From: Olsenella sp. An293
Lineage (GTDB): Bacteria > Actinomycetota > Coriobacteriia > Coriobacteriales > Atopobiaceae
Reading direction: 5' to 3'
Length of the DNA stretch: 64,000 nt
Assembly: GCF_002159495.1 (NCBI RefSeq)
Contig: NZ_NFIT01000008.1
Span: forward strand, 1 to 64,000
Under the pieces are notes generated by a model, which saw only the letters and a list, made by a program, of their open reading frames with translations, had not been told where the DNA came from and made no database searches. Made by a program: the position numbers and the translations under genes. Within the stretch, counting starts at the first letter, position 1; every line of letters starts with the position of its first letter. Below are positions 8,690-17,653 of the stretch, one piece after another.

Positions 8690-11686
8690 TTACTTGGCCA
8701 GCAGGTAGGCGTAGTCGTCGCAGACCGCGCAGATGGTGAGGCGCACGTCCTCGGGCAGGCCGCACGCGGCGTCGCGCACGTCATAGGTGCCCTCGCCGCC
8801 GGCGAGGCGCACGCGGACGCGTCCGTCCGACAGCGGCAGGAAGCCGCGGTTCTCGCTCGCGTCCATGTCCTCGGCGCTCCAGAAGAGCGTGAGCTTGTCC
8901 TTGTAGGGACGGCCGCTCCACGGGCAGAAGACGGCGCAGTTGCCGCACTCGTTGCACATGCCGTCCACGTGGACGACCTGCTGCTGGGCGAGGCCCGGGA
9001 CCTTGATCGCCACGTTGGCGCGGTTGGGGCAGACGTCGCAGCAGACCTCGCAGACGGTGGCGCAGCCCAGGCAGCGGCTCGTGCGGTCGGCGGCCACGTC
9101 GACGCAGACGTCGCCCTTGCGCGCCATGATGGCGTCGAGCTTGTCGGCGCGGACGTTCTTCTCCTCAAAGGCCTCGAAGGTAGCGCCGACCATGGCGCGC
9201 GCCACGGCCTGCGCGTCGGCGATGGCCTCGACGAAGGTGGCCGGCCCGCGGCGGCAGTCGCCGGCGGCCCAGACGTGGTCCACGCCGGTGGCGGTGCCGG
9301 CCGGACGGCCGCGACGGTCGAGCTCCACGCCCGCGCCCTCGTAGAGGCCGCGCTCGATCTGCTCGCCCACCGCGCAGATCACGGCGGTGGCGGGCACCTT
9401 CACGGTCTCGCCGGTGCCCTCGGGGCGACGGCGGCCGGACTCGTCGGGCTCGCCGAGGCGCATGACCTCGCAGGCCAGCACGTCATCGGTCACGCCGAGC
9501 GGGGCGAGAAGCTCGCAGAGCTCCACGCCCTCCTCGAGGGCCAGCTGCAGCTCCTCCTCGTCCGCCGGCATCTCCTTCTTGGTGCGGCGGTAGACGATGC
9601 GCACGTTCTGCACGCCGACGGCGCGCTTGGCCACGCGCGCGGCGTCCATGGCGGTGTTGCCGGCGCCCACGATCACGACGTCGGTGCCCAGCGCCATGGG
9701 CTCGCCGGCCTTGGCGGTCTCGAGGAACTCGAGGACGTCTATCTCCTCGCCGGCCTTGAGGCCCACCTTGCCGGGCGCCCACGCGCCGGTGGCCACCACG
9801 ACGTCGGTGAAGCCCTCGTCAAGCAGCGCCTGCACGCTCGTGACCTCGCGATCGAGCACGACCTTGGCGCCAAAGGCGAGGCAGAGCTCGACGTCGCGGT
9901 CGATGTCGTCGTGGGAGATGCGGAACTCGGGGATGATGTGGCGCGCGACGCCGCCGAGGGCGCTCGTGCGCTCGAAGATCGTGACCTCGGCGCCCGCGCG
10001 CGTGAGGAAGAACGCCGTGGCGAGGCCGGCCGGGCCGCCGCCGATGACGGCGACGCTCTTGCCCGCGGCGCCCGGGACTGGCGCCACCGGGGTGGCCTTG
10101 AGCTCGCGCAGGACCTCGTCGAAGCCGCCGCGGGCGGCGTCGAGCTTGTGGTCACGGATGCGCGCGCCCTCGGGCTCGTAGAAGGCGCGCTCGCACTTGG
10201 CGCCGCAGGGGTGCGGGCAGAGGTTGCCGGTGATGTGCGGCAGCGCGTTCTTCTCGACGATGATGCGCAGGGCCTCCGCGAACTTGCCCTCGTCGACGCG
10301 GGAGAGGTAGGCCGGGATGTCCTGGCTGATGGGGCAGCCGGTGCGGCAGGGCGCCGTGAAGCAGCTCATGAGTGGCAGCTCAGCGTCGATCTTGTGCGGC
10401 TTGGCCGGCTTGATGGGCTTCTGGTAGTCCTTGCCGGAGGCAACGCGGGCGGCGAGCTCGGTCACGGCGTCCACGTCAACGACCTCGGCGCGCTTCTCGC
10501 CGGCGAGAAGACCGGCGATCTGGAAGAAGCGCTCGTAGCCGCCGGGCTTGAGGACGTTGGTCGCCATGGTGATCGGCCAGATGCCGGCCGCGTAGAGCGC
10601 GCGGATGTTGCGTGCGTCGGCACCTCCCGAGTAGGAGATGCGCAGGCGGCCGTCGAACTGCTGGGCGATGCGGCGCGCGAGCTCGATCGTGAGCGGGAAG
10701 AGCGAGCGGCCCGACATGTACATCTCCTCGGAGGGCAGCTCGCCGCGGGTCACGTCCACCGGGAAGGTGTTGGTGAGCTTGACGCCAAAGGCGAGGCCCT
10801 TCTCGGCGCAGAGCTTGATGAGGCGCTCGAACATGGGCACGGCGTCGGCCCACTGCAGGTCCTCGCGGAAGTGCGTGTCGTCGAAGACGATGTAGTCAAA
10901 GCCGAGCTCGTTGAGGCGCTCGCGGGCGAAGTCATAGCCCAAGAGCGTCGGGTTGCACTTGATGTAGGTGTTCACGCCCTTCTCGGTGATGAGGTAGGTG
11001 GCGATGCGCTCGATCTCGTCGGGCGGGCAGCCGTGGAGCGTGGACTCGGTGACGGAGTTGGAGACCTGCGGGGAGACGGAGTTCACGAAGTCCGCGTCGA
11101 CGTTGTCGAAGCGGTCGAGGTTGGCGAGCGCCCAGTCGCGGCACTCGGCCCAGACGTCGCTCCCGGAGGCGTCCTTCATGCCCTCGATGTAGGCGTCGAC
11201 CTTGGGGCTCTGGATGCCCTCGAGGCTGTAGCCCACGGACATGTTGAAAACGAAGCCGTCCGGGTCGCCGAGGCCGTACTCGCGGGCGATGAGCTTGCAC
11301 GCCCACCAGGCCTTGACGTACTCGGCGAAGGCGTCGGGCACCGTGAGCTCGGTGGACCACTCGCAGTTGTAGCACTCGTCCTCGGCCACGATGCAGGGCT
11401 TGTTCACGCAGGCGGAGAGCTCCTCGCCGTCCATGATCTGAACGGTCTTGAGCTCGAAGAAGCGCGAGCCCGCCACGTAGGAGGCCACGATGTTCTGCGC
11501 GAGCTGGGTGTTGGGGCCGGCCGCCGGGCCAAAGGGGGTCTCGATCTTCTCGGCAAAGATCGGCTCGGCGCCGCCCTCGTGGACGTAGGCCTTGCGCACG
11601 CCGAAGATGCTTGCCTGGGTGTCGTGCTCGGTCAGAATCCAGTCCATGACCTGCGCAAACGGAATCGGCCTCATGACGTCGCTCAT
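8690..11686 (-). CDS. ygfK: YgfK-type flavin/FeS oxidoreductase (formerly putative selenate reductase subunit)
   Basis: A 998-residue fusion. Residues ~1-430 resemble a dihydroorotate/dihydropyrimidine dehydrogenase-like barrel (SYSGGADARNIRALY). Next comes a GltD-like FeS region (CFTAPCRTGCPISQD near 442), an FAD site (VAVIGGGPAGLATA near 544) and an NAD(P) site (VVIVGAGNTAMDAA near 668). The C-terminus has cysteine clusters CLGCATVCEVCCDVCP (~868) and CNECGNCAVFCPW (~908). The family (TIGR03315-type) travels with xdhD and ssnA and has been tied to anaerobic purine/uric-acid breakdown in gut bacteria; the exact reaction is not settled. It may link XdhD electrons to NAD(P). ATG 11686 follows GGAGAGGAG. 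Confidence 0.85.
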   Translation of the reverse strand: MSDVMRPIPFAQVMDWILTEHDTQASIFGVRKAYVHEGGAEPIFAEKIETPFGPAAGPNTQLAQNIVASYVAGSRFFELKTVQIMDGEELSACVNKPCIVAEDECYNCEWSTELTVPDAFAEYVKAWWACKLIAREYGLGDPDGFVFNMSVGYSLEGIQSPKVDAYIEGMKDASGSDVWAECRDWALANLDRFDNVDADFVNSVSPQVSNSVTESTLHGCPPDEIERIATYLITEKGVNTYIKCNPTLLGYDFARERLNELGFDYIVFDDTHFREDLQWADAVPMFERLIKLCAEKGLAFGVKLTNTFPVDVTRGELPSEEMYMSGRSLFPLTIELARRIAQQFDGRLRISYSGGADARNIRALYAAGIWPITMATNVLKPGGYERFFQIAGLLAGEKRAEVVDVDAVTELAARVASGKDYQKPIKPAKPHKIDAELPLMSCFTAPCRTGCPISQDIPAYLSRVDEGKFAEALRIIVEKNALPHITGNLCPHPCGAKCERAFYEPEGARIRDHKLDAARGGFDEVLRELKATPVAPVPGAAGKSVAVIGGGPAGLATAFFLTRAGAEVTIFERTSALGGVARHIIPEFRISHDDIDRDVELCLAFGAKVVLDREVTSVQALLDEGFTDVVVATGAWAPGKVGLKAGEEIDVLEFLETAKAGEPMALGTDVVIVGAGNTAMDAARVAKRAVGVQNVRIVYRRTKKEMPADEEELQLALEEGVELCELLAPLGVTDDVLACEVMRLGEPDESGRRRPEGTGETVKVPATAVICAVGEQIERGLYEGAGVELDRRGRPAGTATGVDHVWAAGDCRRGPATFVEAIADAQAVARAMVGATFEAFEEKNVRADKLDAIMARKGDVCVDVAADRTSRCLGCATVCEVCCDVCPNRANVAIKVPGLAQQQVVHVDGMCNECGNCAVFCPWSGRPYKDKLTLFWSAEDMDASENRGFLPLSDGRVRVRLAGGEGTYDVRDAACGLPEDVRLTICAVCDDYAYLLAK

Positions 11687-11701
11687 TGTTGCTCCTCTCC
11701 G

Positions 11702-11732
11702 ATGAGGCGAGGGGACGGTCCCCTTGCCTCAT
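11702..11732. repeat. GGGGAC-core palindrome between ssnA and ygfK
   Basis: Arms ATGAGGC and GCCTCAT flank AGGGGACGGTCCCCTT, giving a nearly continuous 31-base palindrome in the ssnA-ygfK gap. A second GC-rich inverted repeat follows (CGCCGGCGAG ... CGCCGGCG). Confidence 0.65.
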
Positions 11733-11829
11733 GTGGTCCGCCGGCGAGACCGCGCGCCGGCGAAAGGTGACGATCGGCCCCGCGGAGGCCGAGTGGGGCC
11801 GAGCGCCCCTCGCGCCCGGCCAACGGTTC

Positions 11830-13173
11830 CTAGTACGTGCGCTCGTTGAGCGTGCCCCAGAGCTTCTTGCTCTGCTCGAGGGTCCAGGCGTTGATGCGCT
11901 CCTCGTCAAAGGCCACGAACTCGCGGTCCTTGTAGAGCACCTTGCCGTTGACGATCGTGGTGCGGCAGTTCTTGCCCATCATGCCAAAGAGCATGTGGCC
12001 GTCGATGTTCTCGTCCGAGAAGGGCGTGAAGACCGGGTAGTCCATCACGATGACGTCGGCCGCGGCGCCCGGCTTGAGGACGCCGACCTCGCGCCCGAAG
12101 TAGGCGCTCGCCATCGCGGGGTTGTTCTGGAAGAGCATCGTCATGGCCTCGACCCAGCCCACGTTGGGCATGGCCGCGTTGTGGCGCTGGATGATGAGGA
12201 AGACCTTGAGACTCTCGAGCATGTCGTGCGTGTAGGCGTCGGTGCCCATGTGCACGGGGATGCCGCGGCGGAAGAACTCGAGCACCGGCGCGCAGCCCAC
12301 GGCGTTGCCCATGTTGGACTCGGGGTTGTTGACGATGTGGGTGCCGGTCTCCTTGATGATGTCCATCTCGGCGGGCGTGACGTGGATGCAGTGGCCGAGC
12401 ATCGTGCGCGGGCCGAGAAGGTCGTGCTGCAGCAGGCGCTCGATCGGCGAGATGCCGCCGCGGTTGAGACGGGAGTCCCAGACGTCGTTCATGCCCTCGC
12501 AGACGTGGATGTGGAAGCCCGTGAGGCCGCCATTGGCCTCGGCCATCTTGTCCATCGTCTCGTCGGAGAGCGTGAAGGTGGCGTGCCCGCCGAACATCGC
12601 GGCGATCATGCCGGAGTCCTGCTTGGCGGCCCACTGCGCGAACTCGGCGTTCTCGGCGATGGCCTGGTCGCGCTTCTCGTCGCCGCGACGGTCGGAGGTC
12701 TCGTAGCACAGGCACGCGCGGATGCCCGTCTCCTCGCAGACGTCCTTGATGGCAAACAGGGAGCCCGGGATCTCGCAGAAGCTCGCGTGGTGGTCGAAGA
12801 TCGTGGTCACGCCGTCGCGCAGGCTGTCCAGCACGGTGGCGTAGGCACTCGCGCGGGTGCCGTCGAGCGTGAGGTTGTCGTCGATCTTCCACCACTGCTG
12901 CTCGAGGTTCTCGAGGAAGTTGGTGGGGTTGCAGCCCTTGATGGACAGGCCGCGGGCCAGGCCGGAGTAGATGTGGGTGTGGCAGTTCACCAGGCCCGGC
13001 ATGATGACGCCGCCGTGGGCGTCCACGACCTCGGCGCCCGGGTACTTCTCGGCGAGCTCGGAAGCGGGGCCGACCTCGGCGATCTTCTCGCCATCGATGG
13101 CGACGGCGCCATCCTCGAGGTAGGCGTTGCCGGCATCGCGCGTGATGACGCGACCGTTGGTGACGAGCAGCAT
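11830..13173 (-). CDS. ssnA: SsnA, amidohydrolase/aminohydrolase of the purine-selenium cluster
   Basis: A 447-residue metal-dependent amidohydrolase. The metal site HxH is in VNCHTHIYSGLARG near residue 62, with later ligand regions GFHIHVCEG and LGHCIHVTPAEMD, and GTDAYTHD near the end of the barrel. It belongs to the SsnA group (TIGR03314-type) found beside ygfK and xdhD; a deaminase/hydrolase role on a purine product such as guanine or a later intermediate is likely but unproven. ATG 13173 follows GAAGGAGGAG. It lies 100 bases after the permease in the same direction, with only hairpins between, so it is probably co-transcribed. Confidence 0.85.
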   Translation of the reverse strand: MLLVTNGRVITRDAGNAYLEDGAVAIDGEKIAEVGPASELAEKYPGAEVVDAHGGVIMPGLVNCHTHIYSGLARGLSIKGCNPTNFLENLEQQWWKIDDNLTLDGTRASAYATVLDSLRDGVTTIFDHHASFCEIPGSLFAIKDVCEETGIRACLCYETSDRRGDEKRDQAIAENAEFAQWAAKQDSGMIAAMFGGHATFTLSDETMDKMAEANGGLTGFHIHVCEGMNDVWDSRLNRGGISPIERLLQHDLLGPRTMLGHCIHVTPAEMDIIKETGTHIVNNPESNMGNAVGCAPVLEFFRRGIPVHMGTDAYTHDMLESLKVFLIIQRHNAAMPNVGWVEAMTMLFQNNPAMASAYFGREVGVLKPGAAADVIVMDYPVFTPFSDENIDGHMLFGMMGKNCRTTIVNGKVLYKDREFVAFDEERINAWTLEQSKKLWGTLNERTY

Positions 13174-13273
13174 GGCTCCTCCTTCTATCTGGCGAGAAGA
13201 ACGCTCTTCTCGGCACGTTGCGTGTGGTCGGGCGCCGGGGCTCGGGCGGGGGCGGGGCGCCCCCGCGCCCTCG

Positions 13274-14674
13274 TCACTCCTTGCTGGCGGGCATGACCTT
13301 GGCGACGGCCTGCTCCTTGGTCGCCGCGGTGCGGATCTCGTGCGGCGGGTCGACGGGCAGGATGAGGTTGAGCAGGATCGCCATGAGGGCGGCCGGGGTG
13401 ATGGCGTTGGAGCCGATGACGGTGGTCACCCAGGAGGGCATGCCGGGGCCGGCGAGGCACCCGGTCGCCATCCAGATGCCCAGGCCAAACACGACAGAGG
13501 TGCCCACGATGGTCGTGGTGCGCGGCGTGAGGCCGTCCTTGGTGAACATGCGGACGCCGTTCATGGTGATGGTGCCGAACACGCCCACGGTGGCGCCGCC
13601 GATGACGGGCTGCGGGATGGCCGTGAGCAGAGCAGAGAGCTGCGGGAGCAGGCCGGCGGCGGCAAAGACCACCGCCACGATCACGAAGACCCACCTGTTG
13701 ACGACCTTGTTGGAGCAGATGATGCCCACGTTCTGGCCGAGCGCGGAGGTGGGCAGGCCGCCGATGAAGGCGGAGACGAGCGACGTGCAGCCCTGGGAGA
13801 CGATGGCGCCCGAGAGCTCGCGCTCGGTGGGCATGCGGTCCATGGAGCCCAGGCACGCGGCCGAGACGTCGCCGATGACCTGGATGGCGACCATCGGGTA
13901 GACCACGGCGAGCGTGATGCAGACCTCGGGGTGGAACTCGATCGCGTAGGGCATGATCTTGGGGAAGGCGAAGACGCCGGCGGAGCCCACGGCGGAGAAG
14001 TCGAGCATGCCGAAGGGCGCGGACACGATGATGCCGGCGATCATGCCGAAGAAGACGCTGCCGAGCTTGAGCGTGCCCTTGGCGAAGTTGTTGAGGCCAA
14101 AGACCACGGCAAACGTGACGAGGGCGACGGCCCAGGCCTGCGGGGTGCCCCAGAGCGCGGTGCCCTCGCCGCCCGCCATGTACTTGATGGCCGTCGGGTA
14201 GAGCGAGACGCCGATGGTGAAGATCACCGTGCCCGTGACCACCGGCGGGAAGAACTGCTTGAGCTTGCCGTAGAAGACGCCAAACAGGATGGCCGCGACG
14301 CCGCCCACGATCTCGCCGCCGAGCAGCGACCCAAAGGAGAACGTGGCCCCCATGGCCTGCAGCGCCGGCAGGAACGCGAACGAGACTCCCATGACGATGG
14401 GCAGGTTTCCGCCGATGCGGCGGAAGGGCGCGAACGCCTGCAGGGCCGTGTCGATGGCCGAAAGGATCAGCGCGACCTGGATGATGTCGGTGCGCTGCTG
14501 CGTCGTGAAGTCAAACGTCGCGGCGATGAGGATCGCCGGGGTGATGATGCCGGCGAACGACGCCAGCACGTGCTGAAGCGCACAGGGGATCATGTCGCCG
14601 ATGGGCGGCATCCCCTCACGCTGGAACAGGTAGTCATGCGCCTCCTTGACCTCTGCGGTCTGCGTTTTCGCCAT
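13274..14674 (-). CDS. NCS2 xanthine/uric acid permease
   Basis: A 466-residue, 12-14 segment membrane transporter of the NCS2 (nucleobase:cation symporter 2) family. Visible hallmarks are the N-terminal PCALQHVLASFAGIITPAIL, the QVIGDVSAACLG helix and the signature region GGLPTSALGQNVGIICSN. It brings a purine (xanthine or urate most likely) into the cell for XdhD. The ATG at 14674 has GGAGAGGA upstream; a GTG five codons earlier would overlap that site. First gene of the ssnA-ygfK-xdhD operon and divergent from the YheO-like regulator. Confidence 0.88.
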   Translation of the reverse strand: MAKTQTAEVKEAHDYLFQREGMPPIGDMIPCALQHVLASFAGIITPAILIAATFDFTTQQRTDIIQVALILSAIDTALQAFAPFRRIGGNLPIVMGVSFAFLPALQAMGATFSFGSLLGGEIVGGVAAILFGVFYGKLKQFFPPVVTGTVIFTIGVSLYPTAIKYMAGGEGTALWGTPQAWAVALVTFAVVFGLNNFAKGTLKLGSVFFGMIAGIIVSAPFGMLDFSAVGSAGVFAFPKIMPYAIEFHPEVCITLAVVYPMVAIQVIGDVSAACLGSMDRMPTERELSGAIVSQGCTSLVSAFIGGLPTSALGQNVGIICSNKVVNRWVFVIVAVVFAAAGLLPQLSALLTAIPQPVIGGATVGVFGTITMNGVRMFTKDGLTPRTTTIVGTSVVFGLGIWMATGCLAGPGMPSWVTTVIGSNAITPAALMAILLNLILPVDPPHEIRTAATKEQAVAKVMPASKE

Positions 14675-14967
14675 AATCGTCCTCTCCACGATGCTGACTC
14701 TGTTTCGATAGTATTGCGTGGGGTGGCTAACAATTTGTCTGCTTTGATGAAAATCTGTTAGACGGTAGGTTGCGGGGCGTGAGCGGTCGGGTTATGGCGA
14801 GCGGGCCAAGATTTTTCCGTTATTTACGACGGGATATAACGCGACGTCAGGGGCGGTTTTGCGCGATCGTACGGCGGGACCCGCACCGTTTGTGTGCCTA
14901 ACAAAAAGTAAGAACGCGCAGCAAATCCGTTACCATGTTTCAAGCACAACGCTTTCGAGGAGGCCCC
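14675..14967. promoter_or_regulatory. divergent control region of the purine operon and its regulator
   Basis: These 293 bases separate the permease (minus) and the regulator (plus) and must hold both promoters. They are more AT-rich than the genes and contain CTAACAA ... TCTGTTAG half-sites near 14725-14761 and a GATATAACGCG stretch near 14831. No binding site can be assigned with certainty. Confidence 0.5.
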
Positions 14968-15618
14968 ATGACCGAGGAGCAGCTCGACTTCTACAAGAGG
15001 CTCGCCCACGCCCTCGCCCTGCAGTTTGGCAGCGGCTGCGAGGTCGTCGTGCACGACCTCGAGACCAAAGACCCCAGCCACTCCATCGTGGCTATCGAGA
15101 ACGGCCACGTCACCGGCCGCAAGCTCGGCGACGGCCCGAGCCACGTGGTGCTCGAGGCGCTGCACGCCGGCGACGCCAAGCTCGAGGACCGTCTCGCCTA
15201 CCTCACCAAGACGGCGGACGGCAAGATCCTCAAGTCCTCGACCGTCTTCATCCGAGACGAGCACGGGCGCGCCGTGGGTATCTTCGCGCTCAACTACGAC
15301 ATCACGCTGCTGCGCGCCATGGGCGACACCATCGCCGAGGTCGTGGGCACAGGTCCCAGCGCGCCGCGCGAGCCCGAGCCCATCGTCCGCAGCGTCGCCG
15401 ACCTTCTCGACGACCTCATCGAGCAGAGCGTGGAGCTCGTGGGGACCCCCGTTGCGCTCATGACCAAGGAGGAGAAGGTCAGCGCGATCCGCTACCTCAA
15501 CGACACGGGGGCGTTTCTCATCACGAAGTCCGGGCCCAAGGTCTGCAAGTACTTCGGCATCTCCAAGTACACGCTCTACAGCTACCTCGACGAGGCCAAG
15601 AACGGGCCGAAGGAGTAG
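14968..15618 (+). CDS. YheO/DauR-type PAS-HTH transcription regulator
   Basis: A 216-residue protein. The N-terminal ~120 residues form a YheO-like PAS sensor (FYKRLAHALALQFGSGCEVV, IVAIENGHVTGR, EHGRAVGIFALNYD). The C-terminus holds a helix-turn-helix (AIRYLNDTGAFLI, then VCKYFGISKYTLYSYLDE), as in DauR. Such regulators sense small metabolites, and the divergent position makes the purine cluster its probable target. ATG 14968 follows CGAGGAGG; the frame opens earlier at 14935 without a site. Confidence 0.85.
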   Translation: MTEEQLDFYKRLAHALALQFGSGCEVVVHDLETKDPSHSIVAIENGHVTGRKLGDGPSHVVLEALHAGDAKLEDRLAYLTKTADGKILKSSTVFIRDEHGRAVGIFALNYDITLLRAMGDTIAEVVGTGPSAPREPEPIVRSVADLLDDLIEQSVELVGTPVALMTKEEKVSAIRYLNDTGAFLITKSGPKVCKYFGISKYTLYSYLDEAKNGPKE

Positions 15619-15626
15619 CGGGCCGG

Positions 15627-15647
15627 CGGGCGCTTTCGAGGCGCCCG
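15627..15647. terminator. hairpin between convergent regulator and toxin genes
   Basis: A perfect 7-bp GC stem CGGGCGC (15627-15633) pairs with GCGCCCG (15641-15647) around a TTTCGAG loop. It lies just past the regulator stop and just before the toxin stop, so it can serve both strands. No U-tract is visible. Confidence 0.5.
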
Positions 15648-15654
15648 CGGGACG

Positions 15655-16074
15655 CTACCCGAGCAAGGCACAGTACGCGCGGGAATCCATGCTGGGGACG
15701 TGCGACCCGCGGTAGGCGGACGCGTCGCGCGTGACGATTGCTTCCGCGCCCAGAAGCTCCGCAGTCGCACGGACGATGCCGTCCTCGAGGTCCGGCTCGT
15801 CCGATGCGAAGGCCCCATCTAGGACGGGACCCGTCAGCTCCGCCACCTCCATCAGCGCGCGGAAGTCGTCCAGCCGCGTCCGCACGAGCGCCTCGTCATG
15901 ATAGTGGCGGCACAGGATGTAGTAGGCGTCCTTGATGCCGGCGGCAAGTATCACGGGCGTCTTGTCCTCCGAGGAGAGCAGCGCCTCAAGCAGGTCAACG
16001 GCATCGCGGTGCCTCTCGCGCGTCGCGCTGAGGTAGTCGAGGATGATGTTGGTGTCGAGCACGACCCTAGCCAA
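15655..16074 (-). CDS. PIN-domain toxin (VapC-like RNase)
   Basis: A 139-residue PIN-fold protein. The N-terminal VVLDTNIILDYL carries the first acidic residue, DEPDLEDGIVRATA gives the central acidic cluster, and AEAIVTRDASAYRGS is the C-terminal metal-site segment. VapC toxins cleave RNA, often initiator tRNA, when the antitoxin is lost. It overlaps the antitoxin gene by 8 bases and is translated after it, the usual order. Confidence 0.85.
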   Translation of the reverse strand: MARVVLDTNIILDYLSATRERHRDAVDLLEALLSSEDKTPVILAAGIKDAYYILCRHYHDEALVRTRLDDFRALMEVAELTGPVLDGAFASDEPDLEDGIVRATAELLGAEAIVTRDASAYRGSHVPSMDSRAYCALLG

Positions 16075-16357
16075 AGCGCCTCATCCTCTCCTCGTCGAGC
16101 AGCTCGCGGTCGCTCTTGTCCGCCGCCCAGGCCGGCTCATGCAAGACATTCTGCTCGATGGAGGCCGTAAGCGAATGAAAGCGCTCGAGCCGCGCGCGAC
16201 GGCTGGCCGCCTCGGGATCAGCCGGGTGGATGGTGACCCAAGGCTTGTTGTTCTTGAGCACCACAAGCGTCGACCCCAGCTCATTGACCTGCGCGGTCAG
16301 CTCGCTGAATCGGTTCTTCGCCTCGCGGACGCCCACCGCGTCGAGCGTCGTTGACAT
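16067..16357 (-). CDS. Phd/YefM-type antitoxin
   Basis: A 96-residue protein with the Phd/YefM N-terminal pattern VREAKNRFSELTAQVNELGS and VVLKNNKPWVTI, which forms the DNA-binding dimer. The variable C-terminus (HEPAWAADKSDREL) would wrap the PIN toxin. It is the first gene of the pair, so it can repress the operon from the palindrome at 16376-16402. Confidence 0.85.
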   Translation of the reverse strand: MSTTLDAVGVREAKNRFSELTAQVNELGSTLVVLKNNKPWVTIHPADPEAASRRARLERFHSLTASIEQNVLHEPAWAADKSDRELLDEERMRRFG

Positions 16358-16375
16358 CTCGCCCTCCTTTAACTA

Positions 16376-16402
16376 TAGCCACAGTATAACAGATTGTGGC
16401 TA
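16376..16402. promoter_or_regulatory. operator palindrome of the toxin-antitoxin pair
   Basis: TAGCCACA (16376-16383) and TGTGGCTA (16395-16402) form a perfect 8-bp inverted repeat with an 11-base AT-rich spacer, 19 bases upstream of the antitoxin start. Position and symmetry fit an autoregulatory Phd-type binding site overlapping the promoter. Confidence 0.65.
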
Positions 16403-16457
16403 CAGTCAGAGGAGTCGCGGGCTGAGCTCCTTCTCGCCAGCGCGCCCTTCTCGCACT

Positions 16458-16549
16458 ACTTTTGTACGACCACTGAAGTCGCACATATTCTCTTAGACTA
16501 GTTTCATAGTGTAATACTGTGGCGTCACACCTCATGGTCGTACAAAAGT
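16458..16549. repeat. 92-bp MITE-like element with 15-bp terminal inverted repeats
   Basis: ACTTTTGTACGACCA (16458-16472) is exactly repeated in inverse at 16535-16549. The 62 bases between are AT-rich compared with the surroundings and have no ORF. Perfect ends, small size and an intergenic site suggest a non-autonomous mobile element or a long regulatory foldback. No target duplication could be made out. Confidence 0.55.
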
Positions 16550-16602
16550 CGGGAAACGCCGGGGGCGGTGGCGGGGGCGGTGCCCCGCGCCCTTCTCGCC
16601 CC

Positions 16603-17547
16603 CTAGTTGACGCCGCGGAAGCCGCGCCCGATGATCTCGGAGCTGCTGGTGATGGTGATGAAGGCGCCCGGGTCGGTGGCGCGCACAAAGAGGCGCAGCT
16701 TCATGGCCTCGCGACGCGACAGCACGCTCGTGAGGATGACGACGCGCTTGCCGGAGTAGGCGCCCCAGCCAAACTGCAGCGTGGCGGTGCGGCCGAGCTT
16801 CTTGACGATGAACTCCTCCACGTCGCGTGGGTGGTCGCAGATGACCTGGCAGACCTTGCGCTGGCGGATGGACTCGATGAAGCCGTCGACCACGAAGGTC
16901 TTGCCGATGAGCGCGAGCACGCAGTAGAGGCCCACGCGCGCGCCAAAGATCCCGATCGCGGCCACCACGACGGCCACGTCCACGGCGAAGAGTGCCTTGC
17001 CGATCTCGATGTCGGTGTGCTTGCGCAAGATCATGGCCAGGATGTCCGTGCCGCCGGTTGACGCGCCGATGTCAAAGACGATGGCCGAGCCAACGGCCGG
17101 CAGCAGCACGGCAAAGCAGACGTCGAGCCAGAGGTCTCCGGTGATCGAGCTCGTGACCGGGAACAGCCACTCGAAAAGCGACGTGTAGCCAGAGAGCGCA
17201 AACGACGCGAAGGCGCTCCACAGCACCGCCTTGCGGTCCAGGAAGATAAGGCCCAGGAGCACGAGCACGGCGTTCATGATCCACATGTAGACCGAGACGG
17301 GCAGGGCCGGGATCGCCGCGTTGAACAGGATCGCAAAGCCCGTGGTGCCGCCGAAGGCCAGGTGGTTGGGCGTCTTGAAGAGCACGAGCGCCACCGCCGT
17401 GAGGATGAGGCCCACGTTGAGCAGACCAAAGAACTGCGGGAAGCTGTAGGCCATGCGCTTCTTTGAGAGCCGCTCGGCGCGTTGCGCCTCGTCCTCGCTC
17501 ACGACCTCCGAGACCGGCTCGACCGCCGTCTCGATCTGCTCGTCCAC
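16603..17547 (-). CDS. YitT family membrane protein (DUF2179 C-terminus)
   Basis: A 314-residue protein with about five to six membrane segments (FPQFFGLLNVGLILTAVALV, GGTTGFAILFN, DIGASTGGTDILAMI) followed by a soluble DUF2179 domain (CQVICDHPRDVEEFIVKKLG, then GWGAYSGKRVVILTSVL). The molecular role of YitT proteins is unknown. The chosen start is a GTG at 17547 after GAAGGGAG; another GTG one codon upstream is possible. It stands apart from gatB, separated by a hairpin repeat. Confidence 0.8.
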   Translation of the reverse strand: MDEQIETAVEPVSEVVSEDEAQRAERLSKKRMAYSFPQFFGLLNVGLILTAVALVLFKTPNHLAFGGTTGFAILFNAAIPALPVSVYMWIMNAVLVLLGLIFLDRKAVLWSAFASFALSGYTSLFEWLFPVTSSITGDLWLDVCFAVLLPAVGSAIVFDIGASTGGTDILAMILRKHTDIEIGKALFAVDVAVVVAAIGIFGARVGLYCVLALIGKTFVVDGFIESIRQRKVCQVICDHPRDVEEFIVKKLGRTATLQFGWGAYSGKRVVILTSVLSRREAMKLRLFVRATDPGAFITITSSSEIIGRGFRGVN

Positions 17548-17653
17548 CACGCGCTCCCTTCGGGAATCAGACAACACCTCGAGCACGGCAGTCTAGCAGG
17601 TTTGCGACGGCCCGGACCCCAGAACGTGATCCCGGCCTCGCGACGAACGAGAG

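Noticed and set aside
8690-11686. Glutamate synthase small subunit or true selenate reductase
   Set aside because: The GltD-like part is only one domain of a longer fusion, and the neighbours xdhD and ssnA fix the YgfK group, whose selenate reductase name is historical.
8969-11770. 933-codon plus-strand ORF
   Set aside because: Antisense shadow of ygfK, with low-complexity composition and no ribosome site.
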